Below, piece after piece: positions 1 through 12,220 of a DNA stretch of 64,000 nt. Each line of letters starts with the position of its first letter. Position 1 is the first letter of the stretch. The position numbers and the translations under genes are program-made. Source of the stretch: Loxodes magnus (taxonomy: Eukaryota; Ciliophora; Karyorelictea; Loxodida; Loxodidae); assembly GCA_946699065.1 (NCBI GenBank), contig CAMPDV010000202.1, positions 372,001 through 436,000 of the forward strand. The letters run 5' to 3'. The notes beneath the pieces are model-generated. The model worked only from the letters and a program-made list of their open reading frames with translations, ran no database searches and was not told the origin of the DNA.

Positions 1-119
1 TGAAAATGCCTTCTAGTAAATTATAGAAATTAAATGAAGATTAGCAAAATTAGAGAATTAACAATCTTAAAAAAATCAAGATAAAATGATAATAGAAGAA
101 CAGCCCATAACTAAATAAA

Positions 120-385
120 AGTTCTTCAAAAAGAAGTGCCGCATATGCGGCAGCTAATATCACCTTTGAAGACGATGCAAGGAGAATATGCGAATTAGAT
201 AAAATATTTGAAACAAATTGACTACGTTTTACCCATCCTCGGATGGTTAGCTATGACGGAAAAAGATAACTCAAAGACCATTCGGAAAGCTCGGAAGTGA
301 ACTTGGGTAGAGACACCGGGGAGTCCGAGACCCTGTAAAAGGTAATACAGAGGATTAAGGATCTTTTAAGGGAACACTCCATTAG
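120..385 (+). other. GC-rich structured block, possibly ncRNA or SINE-like
   Basis: This block is far richer in GC than its surroundings. It holds a perfect 14-bp palindrome (GCCGCATATGCGGC, near 137-150), a hairpin CCATCC-TC-GGATGG near 233-246, and further G/C-rich segments up to about 330. I see no frame that looks coding. It does not match the four repeat families of the window, nor the conserved cores of 5S, 5.8S, SRP or spliceosomal RNAs as I know them. A structured RNA gene or a single copy of another SINE family are both possible. Confidence 0.4.
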
Positions 386-1137
386 CCTTAAATTCTTTTA
401 ATTTAACAGAATCCTATTGCCATTTCTAAAAATATTTATTTTATAGAATAAAAATCAAAATATAAAAACTAAATTTGAAAATAAGAAAGGTTTACTTAAT
501 GCTTTAAATTTAAATAAAAAAAGAACTTTATTTTTTATAAATGAAATGATAAAATTTATTTTTTACAAATAATTAAAATGTAAATTTGTCTATTTTTGAG
601 ACCAATATAAAAATAAAATTAAAAGTCTTTGTTAAAGTTTAATTAAAAAAGGAATAAATTTGAAAAAATTTTAAGCAAGTTACATGTAAATAGACTTTAA
701 GAAATAAAAATATTCTCATTTAAAAAAGGGAATTAAGTAAATAGAATATATTAAATAGAAATACGTAAAAATTAGAAAATAATACAGAAAAATTAGTAAA
801 ATCAAATTAAAGAGAAAAATTCATTATTCTAATACCATCATCTTTAAAAAATATTGATGCTACCATACCTTTGTAATTATATGAATAATATAACTTTTTC
901 ACAAGTGCATTAGTAAAAAAATAGTTAAGAAATTGTCATTTTATTATTAAAAAGCCTATTTTTAATTTAAATTAAACAAGGAATTTTAGATGCAAAAGCA
1001 TAAAAATTTACTTATCTTATATTATTATTTTGAAATTAATTTTATTTTAATATTATTTAAGAAGAATATATCAGAAAAAGTCTTATCTACTAAGTATAAA
1101 ATGTAGCATATAAATAAATAAATAAATAAAAATTATT

Positions 1138-1545
1138 ATAGAGCACATAGCACCTCGTTGGCACACAACTCTTTCAGTATTAATATTTAATATTAAAAAA
1201 ATTGTTCCCAAAAGCTTGATTTCATTCTATTCGTCCAAAGAGTCACTTCATCTTCTCAAATGGGGAATCTTCTTATTAAAAATTATTCTAAAATCTTGAA
1301 TCAATGCTCCAGTATTCTTGAATAAGGTCCAAATAAGAGATAGTTATTAAGTCAATAATTAAAAGACAATTCAGTCAAACTTTCATACTGCTAGAGAGAA
1401 TCCTAGGGGTAATTTTAGTATGTCTCAACGGAGTTTATCTACTCTTCCCCGTGGTGGCATCTATAGCTAGATTACTCGCAATGCAGTATACACTGCACCG
1501 GATTACCTACTTGTTCTTCTGACACGGTCGACATCCATTTTATAT
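1138..1545 (-). mobile_element. SINE family A, copy 1
   Basis: About 400 bp, sense on the minus strand. It aligns along its length with the copy at 17188-17602: a 5' part with GCAGTGTATACTGCATTGCG, a central TTCTCTCTAGCAGTATGAAA block, and a 3' tail that reads GAGTTGTGTGCC...GTGCTCTATAATAA, followed by a T-rich end with TTTA repeats. Length, lack of a coding frame, multiple copies and the tail shared with families C and D point to a non-autonomous retroelement. Target-site duplications are not clear. Confidence 0.75.
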
Positions 1546-2543
1546 ATATAATAAAATTTAATATATTGAATAGTATACAAAAATAAAAATATTAATAATT
1601 ATTTTAATCATAAGAAATAACTAAAATTTAGTTAAATTAATATTAAATTATTTCAAACATTTCCAATTATTTACTCAATAAAAGAGTAGCTAAAATAAAT
1701 GTGCTTTTATTATTTTCAAAATTAAATTTAAATTAATAAAATATTTAAAATATTTTATAATTAATCCACTATATAGATATATGGTTAAAATTTTTATTTT
1801 TGTTAATAATCTAAAACTATATTCTTTTAAAAATAAAATAAATTATTATATTCCTTTAATTTTTATGAAAATTAGATTATTTTTATTTATTTTCAATTAG
1901 TTAAAAAATAAGTTCAAGTTTAAAAGAATACGAAGCAAAACTTTTTAATTTTTTAAATAAATGAAAAATAAAATAATCCAAATTATAAAAAAATAAAAAA
2001 TTTATTGATCACAAAAGAAGGATTATTCTAAATTTAAAAATATCTTAAAAAATTCTAAAAAATAAATGTATATTTTCAAAATTCGTTTCATTTTTATTAT
2101 TTTTTAAAACATTTTAATGAGTTTTAATTGATTATTACTTTTTCATTTAAATGATATAGTAATAAAAAATAAAAAGATCTGCTTAAATATTTTTAAAATA
2201 AAGATATTTATTAGATATGTTTAAATAATGTAGCACTTCACAAAGAACCATTTTATTTTTATATTAATCCTTTTCATATTTACTTATATTTTGATTTAAA
2301 TACAGAAGATTCTCAAACTATACTACTTTTCATTTTTAATTAATTTTAAATTTATCATTAATAATATGAGACCAGGTATAATATTTCCAACATTATTTTT
2401 TTATATATTTTTCGTTTAAAGTTTTACTCACTAAATTTTTTGGTTATGGAAAATATCAACGTTTATTAATTAAAAAAATATATAAATATAAGCATAAATT
2501 AATTATAATTATTTAATTAATTAATAAAATACTAATTTTTAAA

Positions 2544-3482
2544 ATGTGGAACGAAAATATCAAACAAATAATTAAGGTTTTATACTTAAGAAAAATTCTA
2601 AGAGGGGCAAACTATTAATGAAGAAATAAGTTGTTTGGTAGATTCGGAATCGGAATAATAAAATATGAAATTTGTTCTAACTTAAAAGGAAAAAAGCAAA
2701 TTTAAAATATATTCACTGTGAAAAAAAATTCTATAACTAAAAAAGTTTATTCATTAGTAAATAGCAATTTCAGCGAGTAAAAAATTGACATCATAGAGAC
2801 AGATAGCTAATACACTTAAATTGAGTAGATAACAGATGATTATTTCATTTCATCAGGAGGACTTTATTAAAATAAAAGTCGTTTTATTATTCATTCTGAA
2901 AAAACTGGAACTTAAAATTTTTAAATGCAACATAATAGAACCTATCATAGAACTAGAAATGACTAATATAAATATGTTTACATAATATCAGGATTCTCCT
3001 AAAAAAATAATAAATATATAGATGAGGAAAAATGTGAAATATTTAATATGCAAATTTAAACTTTCAAAGAACTAAATTAGATAAAAAAACCAATAAGTTT
3101 GTTTGGATGCGATTAAGTGTATAGAAAAGTTTACACATTCGGAGGATATAATTGAAAATATGAAAGTTAAAATCTAATTCAATAATATGATGTAAAGAGA
3201 AACGAATGAACGATTTGTGAATAGTAATTGCTAGAGTAAGGTACAACTTCAGCAGCGTGAATATCATAATACAATTACTTTCTTATTTATGCAAACGGAT
3301 CTAACGCTAGCACTCAAATATATGATTTAAAAGAAACAAAACTTTAAGGAAGCAAGTTCAATTTTAGTTGTTTTGATTTTACTTAGCCAATTTAAGCTAA
3401 AAATCTATTATTCTAATTTAACTGATAAAGTACTTTGTATGCTTATGATTTTATTACAGGACTTTGGAGAGAGATAAAATGA
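2544..3482 (+). CDS. Kelch-repeat protein 1 (intact)
   Basis: 312 codons from ATG 2544 to UGA 3480-3482, with UAA/UAG as Gln and internal UGA as Trp. Kelch blades are visible: VYTFGGYN followed by a YDVKRNEW module, a second blade with FLIYANG and IYDLKE, and a last one with LYAYDF and LWREIK. A paralogue-specific N-terminus (FGRFGIGIIKYE) is shared with four other copies in the window, which fixes start and frame. Trp of the blade motif NEW is encoded by UGA here. No BTB, F-box or transmembrane segment is seen, so it is a small stand-alone propeller-like protein, probably a protein-interaction scaffold. The gene converges with kelch 2 downstream. Confidence 0.85.
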
Positions 3483-4301
3483 TTTACAAATAAAACCTTA
3501 TTCAAATTCTATTTTTCTTAATTTAATTTTAATATTTTATAACTAATGCAAAATAGATTTTAAATCAAGAATTTTAAAATTTCAATTTATTTAATAATTT
3601 TCGGCGAAAAATAAACTTTACTAAATTAATAGATTTATCAAAATTGTAAAATTATCGTTTAAGCGAAATTATAAGTAAAATGATATAAAAAATTATTTAA
3701 TTTTAGTTTCTATAAGAGTTATATAAAGAAACTATTATTGTTCTTCATCTTCTTTTAAAGTATTAAAAATATTTCCGTTATAATTTTAAACTTAATCTTA
3801 AATATTGTTAATTCTTTGGTTTTAAATTTAAATAATTTTTATTTATTTTTCATTTATTTTATTTAAGCGAGTTTATAGTAGAATATATATAGATTTTTAA
3901 TTATAATTTAACGAAAATTTTATTTAAAATTCTATTTTTTGAAATTTTTATAGCTAAACAATATTAAACTTATTTAAATCTATATAACCTCCAACTTTAT
4001 CTTTATCTTATAATTTCTTAAAAATCACATGGATATCATTTTTATAACTAATATATTTATTTATTTGAAGGCAACATCAACCAATTTTATAACATTTCAT
4101 AAAGATAACCTGGCTCTGTAAATGAATATTACAATTTTAAGTATTATGCATACTAAAGGTTAGAGATTTTATTTATTTTCTTGTTTAGATAATTTATAAA
4201 ATAAATGTAAAAATAATTATAAATTTAATATAAAGCTTTTAAAATAAATAAGATGTAAGCATTATTTTATAAAAATATTGGGTTTTATTAATTATCACTA
4301 T

Positions 4302-5420
4302 TCAAATTAAAATTGAACTTAATTATTTAATTTTATTACTTTTAAATAGCTAAAAGGAAAATATGGTTATAAAAATAAAATTTATGTTTTAAGAAATATT
4401 TTTAGCTTCTTAAATAAGAGTGTAGTTTATTTATTGTAATATATGGAATAAAAAATATAAAGTTGAAGATTATTATTATTTCAAAAGTCCTTTCACTTCT
4501 CTCCATATGCCATTATTTAAATCAAATGAAAATAGTATGCTTTGCCCGTTAAATTAAAATACTCTTTTTCCTACTAAAACTGGCTGAGTATTATCAAAAA
4601 AACTATATAGAAACTATTCTCCATAAGATTTTATTTCTTTTAAATCAAATGATTGAGTTTCCATAAACCCTCTATTTGCATAAATTAAAAAAAATTATTT
4701 ATAAGGAATCCAAATAGCCGAAGCTTATGCTTTTTATTTCAATTACTGCTCACATTAATTTCAATAATTCCTCTAACTATCTAGATTCTGAATTATGTTT
4801 AAACATTAATTTTGTAATCTATTAAATCCTCCAAAAGTGTAGACATTTTAGTTAACTTAATCACAACCAAAAACACTAGCAGGAGTTAATATTTACTAAA
4901 TGCTATTAAATTTTAAAAGATTCATGTTAAAAACTTCGCATTCTTCAATGTTTACTTCTTATTTATTTTCGAGAGTAGTTCCTGATATAATAAAGACAAT
5001 GTTACTTTTGTTAAAGCTTGTTTTATGTAAGTATCTATCAAATTACATTTACCAGTTATAGCATTTATTTTAGTTTGTTGTAATTATAAATCTATTTTAA
5101 TTTTTGTTTAATCCACCTGATATTATCATTCTTTAGCCAAAAATCTACTCAATTTGAGTATTTAAATTATCCGTTTCAACTATATCAATTTCTTATTCTT
5201 CGAAATAAGAAATTGGAATTGAAAATGATTTTCTTATATTCGATTTTCTTAGCATAGTGAATATCTTTTTAAGGCTTTATAAATTAGTGCATACTTCATA
5301 TTTAGTAATTCCAATTCCAAATTTACCAAAAAGACGGGTTCCATTGTAAAATTTTTAGTTTCTTAAAATTTTCCTCAAGTATAATATTTTAAAAATTTAA
5401 GCATTCTTATTGTCTTACAT
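4302..5420 (-). CDS. Kelch-repeat protein 2 (intact, C-terminally extended)
   Basis: Single frame of 373 codons including the UGA at 4302-4304. The start aligns with the other copies (M..., then ILYLRKILRN and FGKFGIGITKYE). Kelch motifs include VYTFGGFN, FLIYANR and a last blade ending IWREVK. Sister copies stop right after this WREIK-type end. Here the UGA just downstream is out of frame by one base, so the frame continues about 60 Gln/Asn/Lys-rich residues further. This suggests loss of the ancestral stop by an indel. In the motif RNYW the Trp codon is UGA, aligned with RNEW in other copies. Function is inferred only as a binding scaffold. Confidence 0.83.
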
Positions 5421-6690
5421 TTTTAATTAAAAAACTATATCAAACATTCCATTTAATATTAAACATTTCTTAATTATTGTTTATAAACTTCTTTAAGTTC
5501 TTCTTTCAAATTAATTATATTTAATCGAATGGAAAGTTCACAATTATTAAATCTTTTAATTTTATAAGATCCTTAAAATATGTATTTATTGGGAAAATCT
5601 TAAATTAGGTTGCTATCTTCTTTAAGTCTAAAATAATTATAAATTTAATATTTAAAACTTATTTTTATATCTGGATAGAACAGTCTTAGTAGCTTTTAAC
5701 TTTGGAAACTTATTTCATTTATATTTTTTTATGTCTTTTTAAATGACTTCATTTAAAATAGTTTATTCAACTACAATTCTTCCAGTTTTTTATTCTTTTT
5801 TGAAAATGGTGAGAAAAATTGTAGCTTAAAGCATTTAATTTAATTTAATTTCGAGAATAGTTATTAAAATTAGTCTTGATAGATTAACTATGAATAAAAA
5901 TTAAAAATATTAAGTTATTTTATTTAAGGTTTCCAGAAAAAAAAGAGAATTTTGTGAACAAATTATTAATCTTAATGTACCCTTAAGGGATTCTATGAAA
6001 TTTTTATTTCAAATTTAATAAAAAATTATTTCTTTTGCTTGTGTTTTGAGAATCTACAAAAATAGCAAACATTTTGCTTAATTTTTAATTTCTTCAGGTT
6101 ACTTTTACTTAAATTAGCTTAATTTAATTTAATTTTTTGAGGAATAAGGAGCTCTTTTATTATAAATGTTAAAACTTATGCAAATTTTTTATATAATTAG
6201 TTGTTAATTTAGTTTCCATACTATTATGTATTATTTAAAATATAGATGATGAGTCTCAAGCTAGTCTTAAGCATGAGAATTAATTTCAAAATAAGCGAGT
6301 CTTATTCTGTATTCCGCATCTCAGAAACTCTCCTATTCTCTAAGCCGTCAACTTGGATAAGAGAAAAAAAGCTGAGCCAGTTTTTAATTTAACTGTGATT
6401 TTTAATTATAAAAGACTACTCAAAACTGACATTTTTACAAGTATGAGAAATCTATAAGAACTTCAACTTCGGCCTTCGACAGTATCCACAAGAATTAAGG
6501 GAAGAGGTTTGCAAATTTGTGGATTAAAATAAGGGGAAAGAAAGTTCAAAAATTTGTTTAATTAAAATATTAATCAGTGGATAGCCTAGTAATTGCAGAG
6601 CCACATTAATTTATTATTTTAAGTTATATAAAATATATAGTAATATTCACTGAATTTAAAATTGTAAATTTTTATTTATATTTTTAAGAA
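5421..6690. other. AT-rich spacer with GC-richer island
   Basis: Mostly AT-rich. An island at about 6285-6540 is clearly richer in GC (for example CTTCGGCCTTCGACAG near 6469) and has neither a convincing coding frame nor similarity to repeat families A-D. Short coding-like patches occur near 5930-6070 on the plus strand, but no start or end can be supported. Confidence 0.3.
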
Positions 6691-6890
6691 AAAAAGGGCC
6701 ATATTTAATAAAAGTGAAATTTTTTAACCTAAAAAGAAAAAAAGCAAGTAGAATAGACTAATAACAACAAAAAAATCCCTTTGAATTAGCAACTTTTCTG
6801 AAAAATAATAAGAAAAATATAAAAGCAGATTTTATTAAGAAGACTCTAATAATCATATAATTAAAAAATTGTTTTTGTGAATCTACTTAA

Positions 6891-7313
6891 ATGGAATAAA
6901 TTCTGAAGAAATTGAGTTTAAAAAAATAGACTTGAAAATTATATGGAACATTTTATAAATATGAAAAAAAATAAGATTCATGTTTTAGAAAGGAATTAAA
7001 ATGCTTACTGAAGTTTGCCATAAAGCCAGAATAGTGAATCTAATGCTTAATTCTTTGAAAATAGAATTGAAATAAAATAAATCGAAATAATATTTAAGTA
7101 ATAAAAAAATTAGCTTATTTACTTAAAAAATTGAGTTAAATTCTGATTGAATGGAAATAAAAGGTGTTCAGATTTAAAATTATTAAAAGTGAAAGAAGCA
7201 ATATTATAATTCAAATTCAATAAAGCATATATATAAAACTTTTATAAGATTTATCATTTAAAATAATATTTTAAAATGATTGCAAAAATAAATAAATAAA
7301 AAAGCTTATTTGA
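6891..7313 (+). CDS. Hypothetical protein, 5' end uncertain
   Basis: A frame ending at UGA 7311-7313 has coding-like composition: helical, Lys-rich, with a Cys/Trp patch (CFRKELKCLLKFAIKPEQW). Coding-like sequence in the same frame extends upstream to about 6690, but the first in-frame ATG after that is at 6891, so the true start may be earlier. No domain was recognised. The next gene downstream is convergent. Confidence 0.45.
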
Positions 7314-7398
7314 TAAATATCATTAATTTTATAATTCTTTGCAGCAATATAATAGAAAAAATTAAGAAAAAAGTAAAGCATATAAAAAAGAGAATTTA

Positions 7399-8200
7399 TC
7401 ATTTAGAGAATATAATAAGAATAAGAATAATATATACTAATTGCTAATATAAGTGTTTGTCTTCTTCAGGAATTTTAAACTGATTGGGGCAGCCCATCAA
7501 GATTTACTAAGCAGGATTCCACGACCTTTTTTACTAGGAAGGTTAACCAACTTACACTCTTTTAGTTTTGAATTTAAAATATTTTCCTCTTGTAAATTCC
7601 TTCTCTTATTATTCAAAGTTTAGAGATCTTAGTTAACATTTTTTTATCTTATTTGAAAGTTTTAAAGTCTTTACAATTTTTTATTAAGTACTATGTTGAT
7701 TTATATTTACAGTATCTTTTTCTGGTACTTGTTTTTTTTGTCTCTTGATAAGGATTCTTTCTATTTTTTTAATCTTTCAGAAATTCCTTTATTTTTTCCT
7801 CTTAAATTGAGGTAATATATTGTTATTAGATTTTAAGTAGTGGCTACTAGTATTAATGGTATTCTATCTACATTGATACTACTTATCTAGATGGTTGCTA
7901 GAACTCTAATCATATTTATTCTCTTGTGATGTGCTTATTTATAGCAAGTAAGTCTTTAGTTGATCTAGCTCTTCTTTAAGCCCTTCATACAAGTTAAAAT
8001 GGACCTTAATCGCTCTGAAAGATTAAAGATTGTCTCTTCTTACTTAGCTACCTTGAGTAATAAATTTCCAACTTAATGAGATTTTTTTATTCCTTTTTCG
8101 CCTACAAGGTATTTATTTTCGTAAGTGGAGGAAGAATCCTCGCTTTCAATGGGCTTCTACTATTTCTAATTTAATGGTAAGTTAATCTCTTGGCTTTCAT
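7399..8200 (-). CDS. Basic coiled-coil protein, probably frameshifted
   Basis: Coding-like on the minus strand from ATG 8198-8200 (MKAKRLTYHQ) to UGA 7399-7401. The first part is basic (SRSPLKARILPPLTKIN). The second part starts with a helical segment (YEGLKEELDQLKTYLLQ) followed by a Lys/Arg-rich tail. The two parts lie in different frames with the switch near 8030, so there is either a small intron or a frameshift. The layout of coiled coil plus basic tail resembles the gag-like family described below, but no zinc knuckle was found, so I leave it as hypothetical. Confidence 0.4.
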
Positions 8201-9833
8201 TTGCTCCCTTTTCGTATGTTTAGATCCTGCACTTTACGGATTTATATTTTTTTCCCAGTTAGAACATAATTTTTTCATTTAGTCAAGATCTTATATCTAA
8301 AACTAATTAAAAAAGAAATATAATTTTTTTTATATAAACTATAAACAGTGAAATTCGGTGAGAATGAGACTAAATTCCTCGAAAAATTTTATATTATTTT
8401 TGTAATTAAAATTATTTTTTTCATTTCTTTAATTTTTGTAACAATCACGCAAAATTTCAACAAGATTAGTTTATGTAAAACTTAAGACACATAATTTGTT
8501 CTTTAATATTTTATGTTTATATAAATACAAAAAATTATTTATTTTAAGATAAACGATATGCATCACGAATTAAAATATTCAATTCATTTTATAAAATATT
8601 CCTTCACATAAATAATCAGAAAACAATTTTCACTTTAATTGTTGTGATACACTATATTAAAATATAATCATAAATTTAATTTTTATTCTAAGTTTAAATT
8701 TTATAAATATTAAAAATTAGTAGTTTCATTTTTAATTTATATTAACTAGTTTTAAATATTTTAAGTGATAAATCTATTATTATAGCTTTAAAATTATCAA
8801 TTATCTAATTAAATAAAGTTAATCTATCAAGATTTTAAATTAATTATTGCTTGAATTTAATGAAGCTAGTTTCATTATGTTCTGAGATAAATTATTTGAA
8901 TTAAAAACTTTTAATAATGTTTTAAAATGTGTTTTAAAACCAAAATATTTCATATATTTTTTATCTTATATATTCTTAATTTATAATATATTAATATTTC
9001 TAGATCAAAATAAATTTTTTTTGCTTTACTTTTTAAATAATTTTTAATTCTTAATTACTTAAAAATAAAATTGATTAAGATATAATAAAAAAATAATTTT
9101 TGATATATTTAGGGTAAAAACATTAATTTCTGTATAAATTAAATTCTAGTTTATTAAACTATATTTTCAAAAGTAATATAAATTTTAGAAGAGTTTTTCA
9201 AAAATTTTATCTCTAAAAATTTTCAAAGTAAACAATTTTGATAATTATTTTAATATTAAAATTGTATTTAAAAAAATATATCACACGATAAATTTTAAAG
9301 ATATTTAATCTAAAATAAATGTAATTTTTATACATTTTAATTTCATTTGGATTGGAAACTTTAATTTAAGTTTTTTAATTTAAATATAAAATTTATTAAT
9401 ACATTTTGGCATTTTATTCTAAGTTAAAAATTTTGGATAAAAAAATGCAAGTTTTACATAACTTAAATTTTAAAATATTTTAAATTTTAAATTAAAATTA
9501 TAATTTTCTTAATGCTATGCTGATTTTTATGATCTTAGAAAAAAAGTGTTTAATTTTTAGAAGTTTAATAGATGAAAAATTAAAATATGCTTAAATCTAA
9601 TGCTTATAATGAGGAAGCAAAAAAAATAAAAAAATTTAATTAAATTTTAGTTTTTATATTGAAAATTATATAATTAATAAATAGATTTTTTAGACTTTTT
9701 ATAAACAAATGTTTTACTATGCTTTTTTTCGTTTGAATCTTAGAATCTAGCTATTTATTGGTTTGTAATATTTTTTACTAATAAGAGTCATTAAGTTCAA
9801 AAACTATTATGTTTTTACTAATTTAAGATATAA
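8201..9833. other. AT-rich intergenic region
   Basis: Very AT-rich, with homopolymer runs. I saw no gene, repeat family member or structured element I could support. Confidence 0.4.
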
Positions 9834-10814
9834 TCAATTAATTATTTTATTTAATAAATCAGAAAATTAGTATTAGTTAACTTCTCTCCACTTTCCTATT
9901 TTTAAATCATATTAAAATAATTAACTTTGACCATTAAATTAAAAAACTTTTTATCCTGATAAAACTGGCTGTGTATAATCGAAGGTTTGTTATCTGTATT
10001 TTTGTCCGTAAACTTTTATTTGTTTTAAATCGAATATTTAAGTATCTAATTGATATCCATTCGAATAAATAAGAAAATATCATTTATGTGGGATTCATAT
10101 AGCAGACGCAGTTCCTTTTTGATTTAATTTTTCCTCACATATAAGTCATTCGTTTATTTAGCAATCAAACTTTTAAATTATATCAAAAAAGCTACTCTAT
10201 TTCCATATTCTTCCACCGAAAACAAAAGTTTAGTTATTCTAGTAATTGCAGCCAAACAAACTTACGGGAGATTTTATTTATTTTATTCTGTTAAAATTCT
10301 AGGTTTCAAAATGAAATACCTCACATTCATTTAAGTCTATTTATTAATCATTTTTAATTGTAGCTCCTGAAATTATATAACTAATACTATTTTAATTGAA
10401 GGTAGTTCTATGTAAATACCTTTAGTATTACATTTAAAATTTCAGAGTTTAGTTTGATTCTTAATTAAACATAAAACTATTTCCATTTAAGTTTCTTCCT
10501 CCTGATATAAGTATAGTGTCTTCTTGTATTTATTCAACTTAATTATAACCATTGCATTCAAAATCCATGTCAATTTAAATTTTTTTGAAATTTTTATTAT
10601 CTAGTTAATAATTTTATCTAAAGCTTGTATTTCTTATTATTGTAGATATATTTCTGAAAGCTTTTTAATTTTTCAGATTAGATCATAATTCGTATTTAAT
10701 TATTCCAATTCCAAACTTACCAAATATTTTGCTTCCTTGATAATAATTTTAATTTCTTATTTTTTTTCTTATATATAGTACTCTTAATATCAATTCCATA
10801 TTTTCGATTTGCAT
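9834..10814 (-). CDS. Kelch-repeat protein 3 (intact)
   Basis: 327 codons including UGA at 9834-9836, one uninterrupted frame. It aligns end to end with kelch 1 and 2: N-terminus VLYIRKKI and FGKFGIGIIKYE, then SGGRN, YIISGA, VSLFGCN, a NEWLICEE module, AIWIPHKWYFLIYSNG and a last blade VFQFNGQS...KWREVN. UGA is Trp in NEW and HKWY. The protein lacks signal peptide or membrane segments. Its role is inferred as a beta-propeller binding protein. The ATG chosen matches the start of the other family members. Confidence 0.85.
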
Positions 10815-10978
10815 ATTATCTTAAACTGGTTTTAAAATTAAATTTTATTAAAATGAATCACTTTTATAAACAAAAGTTTTGAATCTATTTTACAGTTAGC
10901 TTTTATGCTTCTAGTTCTAATAATTATTTTTTAATATATGATAAAATAATTATTATAATATTAAAAAGTTTAAATAAA

Positions 10979-11741
10979 ATGGAAGGCTTCAAAAAGGGCT
11001 TTTACAACACCTCCTAGAAGTAGGAGAGAAAACTGGAAGCCACTCTTGACTAGTCATCTTTCTCTCGATCTTAACCTTTTTCTCAACAATCTGGAATATA
11101 AGCCAATCAGGATGAACTAAAACAAACTAAGAAAACTTAAAACGAGGTAACTCCAAGTTCGGAGGAAGCAGATGAAGTCTGTCCTTCACTAGGAGATTTC
11201 ATAGTTTAATCCTTCTGGCCAGATGAGCATGGAGAAGCTCATCAAAATGGCTCTAAACCTCCAGGAAGAGGTCAAGAAGCTCAGGAAGGAGAATGAAAAG
11301 TTATCACAACAAATCCAGCACGGATTACAAGATACCTTGGACCTCAGGATAGTAAATCATGAAAGGGAACTGGATGCTCTTTGGAAATATTAATAAGAAA
11401 AATTCAGCCAAACCAAGTCTTAGGTGCAGATGATCCATAATCAGAATTCCTAGATCGAAAGCTTATTACAGAGTCAGAAGAGCTCCTAAAGCTAACAGAA
11501 TCAACTTGAACAGAACATAAAAATGGATATTGAGAAGAATCCTCAAGAAATAAAAAAAGAAGATAAAATGATCCAAACTTAGAAATTGTGCTATTGTTGT
11601 AAAAGCAAAAGTTATCTGTGGAAGAACTGTGCAGAATTCAGAAAAATCCAGGAATTATCATGAAGAAACAAATTTAATAACAAATAAGAAGAAGAAAAAA
11701 TCAAATCTGATGCAGAGAGAACGGAACGGTCAATAGGCTGA
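10979..11741 (+). pseudogene. Gag-like zinc-knuckle element, copy E1 (frameshifted)
   Basis: ATG 10979 opens MEGFKKGFYNT..., a Ser/Gln-rich N-terminus. About 240 nt later the conserved coiled-coil part (LNLQEEVKKLRKENEKL) is in another frame, explained by a one-base insertion relative to the intact copy at 28460. A retroviral-type CCHC knuckle follows (CYCCKSKSYLWKNC, with Tyr in place of the zinc-binding His), then UGA at 11739-11741. Coiled coil plus knuckle is the layout of gag or ORF1 proteins of retroelements. No pol domain lies nearby, so it is either a non-autonomous element or a remnant. Confidence 0.55.
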
Positions 11742-12220
11742 AAGCGGAAAGGAACTCTGAGCCAGAAGTATTAGTAAATACAAGAAGAAAGACTTGAAAA
11801 ACAAGATTCACGAGTACTAGAGCTCGTAAAAAACTAGATTGAAACAATAAAACTTTTTTTAAGTGGTGATCTGTTGGACCCCACAAACATTTATAATTCA
11901 ATTTAATTTAATATTAAAAGGTTTAATTAATTTATAACTTTAAACCTTCTTTAATTAGTTTAAGACTAATTGTATAATCAGCTTATACTTTATTTATTAA
12001 TTTTATTTAATTTCAATAAATAAATTTAGTAGCTTACATAGTATTCTTATCCTTTATTGCTTTAATCCTTTAATTATCGATAATTAAATTTATTATAAAA
12101 ATGATTAATATTTAAAATGGAACTAAAAAAATGAAATTTTAAGCTCGTATCACAAGAAAATTAAAGCTGTTTATTATGAAATTATTTTATTTTATTATCA
12201 TTATGAATATTATAATTAAA

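Noticed and set aside
120..385. 5.8S or spliceosomal RNA gene
   Set aside because: A short resemblance to 5.8S wording did not extend to the conserved core. U1, U2, U4, U5 and U6 signature motifs are absent.
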